A stretch of 8,107 nucleotides of DNA from Pseudomonadota bacterium (GTDB lineage Bacteria > Pseudomonadota > Alphaproteobacteria > Rhizobiales > Xanthobacteraceae), in assembly GCA_023432885.1 (NCBI GenBank), contig JAEZEU010000217.1, forward strand, positions 1 through 8,107, given 5' to 3'. The first letter of the stretch is position 1, and each line of letters opens with the position of its first letter. The notes beneath the pieces are model-generated. The model was given only the letters and a program-made list of their open reading frames with translations, made no database searches and was not told where the DNA came from. A program made the position numbers and the translations under genes. Below, piece after piece: positions 1-5,993 of this stretch.

Positions 1-833
1 ACCGCCTTCTCCTTGATGGTGGCTACCTCATTGAACGGGCTCGGCGCCTGTAACAAGGCGAGGTCGTTGGTCTCGTCGCTGGAAACGACACGCAACTTGA
101 CCGGCGCTTGGCCGGTGAGGTTGCCCTGAATGTCGCCGACGCAGGCCTCGACGACATGGTGATTGGTGACGACGTGACCGTTGGCGCTGACCACAAAGCC
201 AGTCCCGGTCTGGTCGACGAGCTTGCCTGACTTCGCCTCGGCAGGGACCGCCGCGTCCGGACCGGCTACAGCTACTCTGGCGGCGGGTTTGGCAGGAGCG
301 GGAAGAGAAAAATCGCCGGCATTGGCGATACCGTATTGCTTCACCTTGGCGACGCAGTTCGCGAGCGTGGGCAGCAACTGCGCCGTCTGATCCAGGTTGA
401 ACTGTAGTAGCTGGCCCTGTGCGTAGGCCGACATGGACTTCGCCTTGCGGAACTGCGTGATCAAGCTGGAATTGTCCGGCATCAGCACGCGCAGCAGCTT
501 GTCGGTTATGGCGACGCCATGGACGTTGAATGGCGCTTGGCCATCAAATGTCAGTTGGATCGGAAAGGCCTTTCCCGTCGACAGGGTCCAGTTGTCATGC
601 GCAAATCCCAAACTCCAGCTTGGCTTGCCGTCGATCATGACAACGAAATAGATGCCGTTCTGGTACATCGCGGTTGCGCCGCAATGCGAGAATTCGCCAG
701 TCTGGTCGTTGGTGAAAGCGCCGCCCTTCCAGTTACCCACACTGATCGTGCCGTAGGGCCCGCGCGCTTCGGCAGCACAGACGAGACCAAGTACGCTCAG
801 AAAGAGAGCGAGGACGACGACGCAACGTTTCAT
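1..833 (-). CDS. Exported trypsin/HtrA-like serine protease with extra N-terminal domain (C-terminus beyond window)
   Basis: 277 codons are visible, open to the left edge. Residues 1-23 form a Sec signal peptide: MKR, a hydrophobic core VVVLALFLSVLGLVCA, then a likely AEA cleavage site. Residues 25-167 form a domain I cannot name, rich in Trp, Phe and Gly, with Cys51 and Cys160 that could form a disulfide. An Ala/Pro linker (178-201) leads to the protease domain: TGTGFVVSANGHVVTNHHVV at 209-228 resembles HtrA/S1C enzymes, with His226 as catalytic base, and TNDLALL at 255-261 places catalytic Asp257. The nucleophile Ser (GNSGG-type motif) would lie outside the window, so activity cannot be judged. 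A strong Shine-Dalgarno GGGGAGG (840-846) sits 6 nt before the ATG. It is probably periplasmic or secreted. It is 317 bp downstream of the LuxR gene and probably transcribed separately; a link to polysaccharide synthesis is not shown. Confidence 0.88.
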   Translation of the reverse strand, partial: MKRCVVVLALFLSVLGLVCAAEARGPYGTISVGNWKGGAFTNDQTGEFSHCGATAMYQNGIYFVVMIDGKPSWSLGFAHDNWTLSTGKAFPIQLTFDGQAPFNVHGVAITDKLLRVLMPDNSSLITQFRKAKSMSAYAQGQLLQFNLDQTAQLLPTLANCVAKVKQYGIANAGDFSLPAPAKPAARVAVAGPDAAVPAEAKSGKLVDQTGTGFVVSANGHVVTNHHVVEACVGDIQGNLTGQAPVKLRVVSSDETNDLALLQAPSPFNEVATIKEKA

Positions 834-860
834 GACCAGCCTCCCCAGCATGAAGGCGAG

Positions 861-888
861 CATATTTAACTTTGCAACCGATGTCCAA
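861..888 (-). promoter_or_regulatory. Possible sigma70-type promoter of the protease gene
   Basis: On the minus strand, TTGGAC (883-888) resembles a -35 box and AATATG (861-866) a weak -10, separated by 16 bp. Transcription would start about 20 nt before the protease ATG, leaving room for the GGGGAGG ribosome site. The -10 matches the consensus poorly, so this is a suggestion only. Confidence 0.25.
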
Positions 889-909
889 GGGACTGAGGGA
901 CGCTATCTT

Positions 910-933
910 GCACGGCCGTGCGGGGCGTCCCGC
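910..933. repeat. Palindrome followed by a short hairpin
   Basis: GCACGGCCGTGC (910-921) is a perfect 12-bp palindrome. GCGGG-gcgt-CCCGC (920-933) is a 5-bp stem with a 4-nt loop that shares its first two bases. They sit about 80-100 bp upstream of the protease start. An operator or an upstream terminator are both possible; there is no T-run on either strand. Confidence 0.35.
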
Positions 934-1010
934 TTCCGGCCGAAATGACAGCCCGCCGTGGCTAGCGCGGCTCCGGCACGGCACCCGCATCTGAAGGGCG
1001 GGCCACTGAA

Positions 1011-1033
1011 CCGTCAGCCAGAACGAGTGACGG
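1011..1033. repeat. Spaced inverted repeat CCGTCA-N11-TGACGG
   Basis: Six-base perfect arms at 1011-1016 and 1028-1033 are separated by 11 nt. It lies 118 bp past the LuxR stop on the transcribed side. It could be a weak stem of a transcript end or a protein-binding dyad; no T-run follows, so a terminator call is not justified. Confidence 0.25.
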
Positions 1034-1150
1034 CGGACGAGGGGTTCTCAGCCACCTCCGCGGACCACATCGAAGGCGCGCGCTTGCGAAGGCGATGCAA
1101 GACCATTTTCAAGCATAAGGGGTATGGTGTTCGATGCCCGATTTAGCGAT

Positions 1151-1780
1151 TTAGCGCTGTGATATCGCGAGCGCCGCCAGCACAGTCCGGTTATTGATTT
1201 CAAGCTTCTGATAAATGTGATGGAGATGCACTTTGATTGTGCCTTGGGAAATGTTCAACCTGCGCGCAACGGCTTTGTTCGACAATCCTTCGGACACCAG
1301 ACGCATGATTTCACGCTCCCGCTCCGTCAGAACCGCCAGCACATTGTTGTTGGCACCATCCGCCTGCTTGCCAGCTGGAACGAGGTCTGGCGACGGTCCG
1401 GGAAGCAGACTCCCCTCGATGACCAGCCTGAGAGAATCCAGCAAAATTTCGGGGCGCGCCTGCTTCGAGATGGCACTGCATGTACCGGCGATAATTGCCG
1501 CTGCGACATCACCGTGTGCGATTTCTTCGGAAAAGAAGACTAGCCGCGTCGGAAGACTCTCGGCATTCACAATAGCGAGGACGTCAGATCCGGTCAGGTC
1601 TGGCAAGAAGTCCCCGAGAAGTGCGACATCGGGCTCCAGAGTTCGAATAGCCGCGAGGCAAGTCGCTCCCTCGCTGCACGACGCAACAATCTCAAAGTCA
1701 GGCTGCGACGCGAAAACCGACGTCAAGCCCTGTAGAACGATCGGATGACGATCTGCAATCACCAATCGGGTGCCACGCAT
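1151..1780 (-). CDS. NarL/FixJ-family response regulator with an atypical receiver (209 aa)
   Basis: Cytoplasmic DNA-binding regulator of normal length for the family. Residues 4-120 form a CheY-like receiver and 151-209 a GerE/LuxR helix-turn-helix: LTEREREIMRLVSEGLSNKA, then VARRLNISQGTIKVHLHHIY, with all the usual conserved positions. The receiver is degenerate. The acidic pair reads Asp10-Arg11 instead of Asp-Asp. The phosphoacceptor position, four residues before the Pro of the MPG-type loop (Pro60), is Gly56, with Asp57 next to it. The switch Ser84 and conserved Lys106 are kept. Phosphorylation may be absent or use Asp57; this is inferred from an alignment to NarL made by eye. Shine-Dalgarno AAGGA (1788-1792) lies 7 nt before the ATG. 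It is divergent from a second LuxR gene, and no histidine kinase is adjacent. Its targets are unknown; the neighbouring polysaccharide genes are the obvious candidates. Confidence 0.9.
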   Translation of the reverse strand: MRGTRLVIADRHPIVLQGLTSVFASQPDFEIVASCSEGATCLAAIRTLEPDVALLGDFLPDLTGSDVLAIVNAESLPTRLVFFSEEIAHGDVAAAIIAGTCSAISKQARPEILLDSLRLVIEGSLLPGPSPDLVPAGKQADGANNNVLAVLTEREREIMRLVSEGLSNKAVARRLNISQGTIKVHLHHIYQKLEINNRTVLAALAISQR

Positions 1781-2250
1781 GAGCCGTCCTTAGCCCTGCC
1801 CCTCAAATAAAATCCCACCGCCCGCGCCACTTCTCGAAACTTCTATGCCGGGCGCGCGTGATGCGTAGGCTGCGTAATCTGCAAGATTGCGAATATCTGA
1901 AACGAAAAATATTACCGAAAACCTATACGCCTAAATCATCTCAAACCTTGTGATCGCCCAAACACGGTTCCGTCAATCCCAAGTCGAATCACTTAATCGT
2001 GGCGCTATGCCTCCTTCCGTGCACTGCAGTATACCCAACGATATATAGGGATATCGTGAATTCAAATCTAAACTGCCATAGTTTGGAGTGGGGGCGCAAT
2101 TTCTGCACCAATTCGACACAGGATTTGCACGCCAGGTTCCCGCCCATACCGAAATGCGCGTAAGTCAACAGCAGTCGCTTCGACAGACCATAAGGGGCGC
2201 GTTCAAGCCGCCCGCATCACAAGTTCGCGTTCAGCGTTGGGAGTATTGCC
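1781..2250. promoter_or_regulatory. Divergent control region between two LuxR-type genes
   Basis: This 470-bp gap has no supported gene. It is visibly richer in A+T than its surroundings, especially about 1880-2080, as expected for promoters serving both directions. I could not place a convincing -35/-10 pair on either strand. It contains the inverted repeat at 2038-2057, the small palindrome ACTGCAGT (2023-2030), a direct repeat TGCGTA (1863-1868 and 1872-1877), and a direct repeat CGCGTTCA (2198-2205 and 2226-2233), the second copy lying just before the ribosome site of the plus-strand gene. The plus-strand open frame at 2088-2321 overlaps the real LuxR start and looks spurious. Confidence 0.6.
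2038..2057. promoter_or_regulatory. 20-bp inverted repeat, candidate operator
   Basis: ACGATAT (2038-2044) and ATATCGT (2051-2057) are perfect 7-bp arms around a 6-bp centre, 20 bp in all. That is the size expected for a dimer of LuxR/GerE-type regulators, and it lies between two divergent genes of that class. Binding by either protein is inference. The arms do not match the classic lux box or the NarL heptamer. Confidence 0.4.
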
Positions 2251-3045
2251 ATGCGGAGGAAGCTCTTTCTTCCGGTTATCCTCATTGGAAAAAGCATTTT
2301 GCTCAGGGAGGGCTTGGCTAGAATTCTTCGTGCGGGGCACTTCCGCATAGTTGCCTCCGTATCGAACGCCGGTGAGCTGCCGCCAAGCAAATCAACATCC
2401 CATCCACTTTTCCTGATCGTCCATACCGGAGATGATTTCGATTCCGCCGTCGAGCAAATCGACATTTTCAGAAGCCGGCATCCAAACGGAAGAATTGCGA
2501 TCGTTGCCGATCAGTATCGGCCGCGCGACCTCACCTCGGCGTTTCGCGCAGGGGCCAACGGATACTTCGTCAACGTGGTCACCTGTGACAGATTCGTTAA
2601 ATCCCTAGAGCTCGTGTTTCTGGGAGAAACGATTTTCCCGTCATCATTTCTGTCATTCATACTCGATACCAACACGAGCCCGGTTGATCGTGCGAGAAAT
2701 GATTCCAGCAGCGCTCAATCCGGCGGGCCGATCATTCTCGCGACAGAAGACGCGGCCGCGCACCTGCTTTCCCCGCGGGAGAAATTGATTCTGCATTGCC
2801 TGATCGAAGGCGACTCGAACAAATGCATCGCGCGCAAAATGGATATTGCCGAGGCGACCGTCAAAGTCCACGTCAAGGCGATCCTCCGCAAGATCCGGGT
2901 CCAGAATCGTACCCAGGCGGCGATTTGGGGAATGAACAACGGGTCGCAAATGAAACTGGAAAGCGGCGTCTCTCCGCTGCCAATGCCGACCATCGGCAAG
3001 TCGTTTACAAGCGAGCCCAAGGCCGTCTCGGAGCCAAGCGATTAG
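2251..3045 (+). CDS. LuxR-type regulator with a degenerate (pseudo-)receiver, 264 aa
   Basis: Residues 8-125 have the receiver fold pattern (VILIGKSILLREGLARIL resembles the first strand and helix of NarL-type receivers). The phosphorylation site appears lost: the acidic pair is replaced by Gly13-Lys14-Ser15, the phosphoacceptor position by His58, and the conserved Lys (GYLLKD in NarL) by Asn108 in GYFVN. Residues 171-230 are a good GerE helix-turn-helix (LLSPREKLILHCLIEGDSNK, ATVKVHVKAILRKIRVQNRT). A variable linker (140-168) and a 34-residue polar tail rich in Ser and Pro are added. Start: ATG at 2251 with GGGAG (2239-2243) 7 nt upstream. It is likely a phosphorylation-independent DNA-binding protein. 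It is divergent from the other LuxR gene and convergent with the UDP-glucuronate decarboxylase gene. Control of polysaccharide genes is a guess from position. Confidence 0.88.
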   Translation: MRRKLFLPVILIGKSILLREGLARILRAGHFRIVASVSNAGELPPSKSTSHPLFLIVHTGDDFDSAVEQIDIFRSRHPNGRIAIVADQYRPRDLTSAFRAGANGYFVNVVTCDRFVKSLELVFLGETIFPSSFLSFILDTNTSPVDRARNDSSSAQSGGPIILATEDAAAHLLSPREKLILHCLIEGDSNKCIARKMDIAEATVKVHVKAILRKIRVQNRTQAAIWGMNNGSQMKLESGVSPLPMPTIGKSFTSEPKAVSEPSD

Positions 3046-3101
3046 AGTTATAGAGTCAGTGACGGCTCCGCAGATCGAGGCGGTGATGGCGCAGGCTCAT
3101 T

Positions 3102-3137
3102 CCGGCGGGCAACCGCAATCCTGCGGTCGGCCGCCGG
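3102..3137. terminator. Two-storey GC-rich hairpin between convergent genes (possible bidirectional terminator)
   Basis: The outer stem CCGGCGG (3102-3108) pairs with CCGCCGG (3131-3137). After a 3x3 internal loop, the inner stem ACCGCA (3112-3117) pairs with TGCGGT (3122-3127) around the loop ATCC. It lies in the 146-bp gap between the stops of the plus-strand LuxR gene and the minus-strand decarboxylase gene, where a shared transcript end is expected. There is no T-run on either strand, so it would be a non-canonical intrinsic terminator or an RNA 3'-end stabiliser. Confidence 0.45.
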
Positions 3138-3191
3138 CATCAGCGACGCCTGTCCTCAACTTTCAAATCATGTCGCAGGGCTGGGTGTGGC

Positions 3192-4301
3192 CTAGGCTGC
3201 ATGGCCTCGCGCCGGCTCGCGCACCTTCGACCTCGTCCCGGAGCGCGGCTGAGTGACCGGCCGGCCCTCTCGAACTCGGCTTCCCTGCTTCGATTGCAAC
3301 TCGTCGAAGTACGCAATCGTTCGCTGCAACCCCTCCGCAAGCATCACTTTTGGCTGCCAGTTCAATAGTTCCTGAGCCAGGCTGATGTCCGGACGACGCT
3401 GTCTTGGGTCGTCCTGCGGCAGAGGACGATGGACGATCCGCGCCCGGGAGCCGGTCATCTCGATCACTTTCTCTGCCAGGTCGAGGATCGTAAACTCGTT
3501 CGGATTTCCGCAGTTGATCGGACCGGTTACTGTATCTGGCGTATTCATCAGACCGATCATTCCCCCGACCAGATCATCAACGAAGCAGAACGACCGCGTC
3601 TGTTGCCCGTCGCCATAGATGGTTATGGGCTGATTGTTGAGGGCCTGCACGATGAAATTTGAAACGACACGACCGTCGTTCGGCTGCATGCGCGGCCCGT
3701 AGGTGTTGAAAATCCGCAAGACCTTGATTCTCAGACGGTGCTGCCGGGCGTAGTCGAAGAACAATGTCTCCGCGCAGCGCTTGCCCTCGTCGTAGCAGGA
3801 GCGCGGCCCGATAGGGTTCACGTGCCCCCAATAGGTTTCCTGCTGCGGGTGAACTTCGGGGTCGCCGTAGACCTCGGATGTCGAAGCTTGCAGTATCCTG
3901 CCTCGCAACCGCTTGGCCAGGCCAAGCATGTTGATGGCGCCGAGCACGCTCGTCTTGGTCGTCTGTACCGGATCCCATTGATAGTGAACGGGCGACGCCG
4001 GACAGGCGAGATTGTATATCTCGTCGACTTCCACATAGAGGGGAAAGGTCACATCGTGCCGAAGGAGCTCGAACCGAGGATGGTCCCGCAGATGTTCGAT
4101 GTTGCGCCTGGTCCCGGTAAAAAAGTTGTCGACGCAGAGCACCTCACAGCCGCTTTGCAGCAGGCGTTCGCAGAGGTGCGAGCCGATGAAGCCCGCGCCG
4201 CCGGTAACCAGGACGCGGCGTGGAAGCCGTATTGCGTCGGGGCGAGAAGGAGTTTCGGTAGTTGGCGCAGCGGTCTGGGTCGAGCTGACTGCATAGTTCA
4301 T
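3192..4301 (-). CDS. UDP-glucuronate decarboxylase (UDP-xylose synthase family), 369 aa
   Basis: An extended short-chain dehydrogenase expected to turn UDP-glucuronate into UDP-xylose with bound NAD. Visible: Rossmann motif GGAGFIG (34-40), cofactor-binding VDNFFTG (57-63), [12 protein letters not shown] (97-108), the catalytic segment [14 protein letters not shown] (140-153) and Tyr170-x3-Lys174 in [13 protein letters not shown]. These, plus [17 protein letters not shown] and [10 protein letters not shown], match eukaryotic and bacterial UXS proteins almost word for word, which separates it from dTDP-glucose dehydratases. The start is the ATG at 4299-4301, preceded by GGAG (4311-4314); the frame is open for another 33 codons upstream, but that part lacks a ribosome site and UXS-like sequence. 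About 25 polar residues follow the usual C-terminus. It is downstream of the sugar transferase gene by 135 bp and probably in the same transcript. A nearby UDP-glucose dehydrogenase is not seen. Confidence 0.9.
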   Translation of the reverse strand: MNYAVSSTQTAAPTTETPSRPDAIRLPRRVLVTGGAGFIGSHLCERLLQSGCEVLCVDNFFTGTRRNIEHLRDHPRFELLRHDVTFPLYVEVDEIYNLACPASPVHYQWDPVQTTKTSVLGAINMLGLAKRLRGRILQASTSEVYGDPEVHPQQETYWGHVNPIGPRSCYDEGKRCAETLFFDYARQHRLRIKVLRIFNTYGPRMQPNDGRVVSNFIVQALNNQPITIYGDGQQTRSFCFVDDLVGGMIGLMNTPDTVTGPINCGNPNEFTILDLAEKVIEMTGSRARIVHRPLPQDDPRQRRPDISLAQELLNWQPKVMLAEGLQRTIAYFDELQSKQGSRVREGRPVTQPRSGTRSKVREPARGHAA

Positions 4302-4310
4302 CGCATCACA

Positions 4311-4314
4311 CTCC
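4311..4314 (-). promoter_or_regulatory. Ribosome binding site that sets the decarboxylase start
   Basis: GGAG on the minus strand lies 9 nt before the ATG at 4299-4301. The upstream in-frame ATGs (4323-4325 and 4398-4400) have no comparable site, so the shorter protein is preferred. Confidence 0.55.
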
Positions 4315-4344
4315 GAAAGCCACATGTAATCTTGCAGACAACAC

Positions 4345-4361
4345 CGATGCGCCCCACATCG
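4345..4361. repeat. Small inverted repeat between the transferase and decarboxylase genes
   Basis: CGATG (4345-4349) and CATCG (4357-4361) form a 5-bp stem with a 7-nt loop in the 135-bp gap (4302-4436). It has no T-run. The gap is longer than the other one in this gene run, so a processing site or internal promoter is possible, but nothing decisive is visible. Confidence 0.2.
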
Positions 4362-4436
4362 AGTTTCCTGATCTTCATGATAGGGATTTCCTCGACGCAT
4401 GTTCGTGACGCAGAAGGGGTACTTCCCGCGCCGGAG

Positions 4437-5945
4437 CTACTTTGCGCCGGTTGCACCGATTACGGCCGGCAATGTCGCGATCAGAATATAGAGGTCCAGC
4501 CAGAGAGAACGGTTCTTGACGTACAAACTGTCTTCCGCGCGTTGCACGGCGAGGTCGCCATTGCTGCGCGATGAAATCTGCCACAAGCCGGTCAGTCCCG
4601 GCGGAACGCTCGCCCTCAGCGCCCGGAATTCGGCATCGAACGCATCCATGTGGTAGGCCGGAAACGGCCGCGGCCCTACCAGACTCATGTCGCCGCGAAC
4701 GACATTCCAGAGCTGAGGCAGCTCATCAAGGCTGGCGCGCCGCATCAGAGTGCCGACATGCGGTAGAATGCGAGGGTCCTGATCCAGCTTGAAATGCCGC
4801 TGCCATTGTTCGCGCAACTCGGGAGAGCTCGCGAGCACGCGCTCGAGCCGCTCTTCCGCATCTTTGTACATCGTGCGCAGCTTGAAGATTCTGATCGGCC
4901 TGCCGAACTGGCCGACACGCCATTGGCCGTAAAAGACTGGACCGGGATCAGTCAGCTTGATGGCTAGGGCAAGCAACGCAATGAGTGGCGCGGCAGGAAT
5001 GAGGAGGGCCAACGCAACGATAATATCGATGGCCCGCTTTAGTTGCGCGCTGTAGGCGCCAGGCTCGCCATTCAGTTCGATGGCGACGAAGCGTCCCGCA
5101 TTCCGAACCTGAAGACCGAACGTTGGAAATTCGCCCAATCGGGTGACCACCAGGACCTGCTTGGCACGCAGGCGATAAAGCGCCGCAGGAGCCTGCGGAA
5201 GGATGGTCTCGTCGGGCACTACTATGACTTCCGCACCGCCCTCACCATGCCATCCATCAAGCGTACCGAGCGTGGGCAATCCAGAACTCGGATCGTAGCC
5301 CGCTTGCGCCACAAATTCATCCACTACAGTGTTGGGTCGCGCCTCATCGTCAATGAACCCTATCGGCCGCAGTCCGCAGCCTGGATAACCGAGCAACAGG
5401 CGCGCAATCGCACGGCTGCTCGCGCCGGTTCCCAGAATGGCGGCCGGCGCCCCCCCAAGGCCGAACCTTGCAATCAAGCTGCGGACCACGTGCTCGATCC
5501 AAAGGCCGAGCACGGGGGCAACCACGCCGACTATCGGCACGACAGCAAGCTGAACCAGTGAGCCCGTGCGGATCCACATCAGTACCCCTGCGAAAACGAA
5601 CAGCAATGTTGCGCTTATTCGCAGCCGGAACAGCTCCATGGGGTTTCTGATGTTGGTCCGATAGAGGCCGAGCGAGCAGTTGATGCCGAGCAGTAGCAGC
5701 AGGAGCAGCCCCGCTTGCACACGCATCTTGCCGACCAGACCGACATCACCGGTTGCCGCGGAGACAATCACAGCGGCTGCAGCGATACCAACGGCGCCCG
5801 ACACAAGATCGCCGGCAAACATAACCGCGCTGAGCAGACGCGGCTTTATCCGTTTCTCGCCACGGCGGGCCTGTCCGCCTGCACCGAGTGGCTCGCCGCG
5901 GGACGGCGGCAAAGTGTGGGCCACGCGGGCATCGAGGTTCGACAT
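4437..5945 (-). CDS. Polyprenyl-phosphate sugar-1-phosphate transferase (WbaP/WcaJ/ExoY-type), 502 aa
   Basis: Integral membrane enzyme that transfers a sugar phosphate from a nucleotide sugar to undecaprenyl phosphate, starting each repeat unit. A polar tail (1-36) precedes four hydrophobic segments (about 37-63, 77-95, 108-125, 130-150), as in long PGTs. Next is a Rossmann-like soluble domain with ILGTGASSRAIARLLL (170-185) and IGFIDDE (195-201). The C-terminal catalytic domain opens with a proline-containing hydrophobic helix (304-330) and KLTDPGPVFYG, followed by FKLRTM (354-359), the Asp407-Glu408 dyad in SLDELPQLWNVVRGDMSLVG, PRPF, and PGLTGLWQISSRS (449-461). The length suits the family. 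The ATG at 5945 follows an in-frame TAA almost directly and lacks a clear Shine-Dalgarno, so coupling to the gene upstream (48 bp away) is likely. The sugar specificity cannot be read; galactose or glucose phosphate are typical. Confidence 0.93.
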   Translation of the reverse strand: MSNLDARVAHTLPPSRGEPLGAGGQARRGEKRIKPRLLSAVMFAGDLVSGAVGIAAAAVIVSAATGDVGLVGKMRVQAGLLLLLLLGINCSLGLYRTNIRNPMELFRLRISATLLFVFAGVLMWIRTGSLVQLAVVPIVGVVAPVLGLWIEHVVRSLIARFGLGGAPAAILGTGASSRAIARLLLGYPGCGLRPIGFIDDEARPNTVVDEFVAQAGYDPSSGLPTLGTLDGWHGEGGAEVIVVPDETILPQAPAALYRLRAKQVLVVTRLGEFPTFGLQVRNAGRFVAIELNGEPGAYSAQLKRAIDIIVALALLIPAAPLIALLALAIKLTDPGPVFYGQWRVGQFGRPIRIFKLRTMYKDAEERLERVLASSPELREQWQRHFKLDQDPRILPHVGTLMRRASLDELPQLWNVVRGDMSLVGPRPFPAYHMDAFDAEFRALRASVPPGLTGLWQISSRSNGDLAVQRAEDSLYVKNRSLWLDLYILIATLPAVIGATGAK

Positions 5946-5993
5946 GAGTTATCAACCGTCGGATGACGCCGCTAAACCGGCTCCTTGAACACC

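Larger units (their letters stand above)
834..1150. other. Intergenic region, no convincing gene
   Basis: This 317-bp stretch lies between the protease start and the LuxR stop, both on the minus strand. Short open frames here (for example 958-1146 plus) have no ribosome site, recognisable motif or conserved-looking composition. It holds a perfect 12-bp palindrome GCACGGCCGTGC (910-921), a short hairpin sharing its last two bases (920-933), a spaced dyad (1011-1033), and an 8-bp tandem repeat CGATTTAG x2 (1139-1154) that covers the stop codon of the LuxR gene. Confidence 0.6.

Noticed and set aside
519..990. Open frames across the protease start (519-869 plus, 733-990 minus)
   Set aside because: The minus frame from 833 encodes a signal peptide, a domain and a clear protease motif with a strong ribosome site; these others are shadows.
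1139..1156. Tandem repeat CGATTTAG x2 at the LuxR stop codon
   Set aside because: Only two copies of 8 bp; probably slippage with no evident role. It is noted with the intergenic region.
1217..1748. Two plus-strand frames of 108 and 171 codons
   Set aside because: Both are antisense to the LuxR gene at 1151-1780, which has a clear domain structure and ribosome site.
2038..2057. Reading the 20-bp dyad as a classic quorum-sensing lux box
   Set aside because: The size fits but the arm sequence does not match the lux box, and neither neighbouring protein has an autoinducer-binding domain.
3738..4574. 278-codon open frame on the plus strand
   Set aside because: It is antisense to the well-supported decarboxylase gene and the end of the transferase gene, has no family motif, and long antisense frames are common in GC-rich genes.
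5043..5561. 172-codon plus-strand frame
   Set aside because: Antisense to the sugar-phosphate transferase; the sequence is low in motif content and charged, as expected for a shadow frame.
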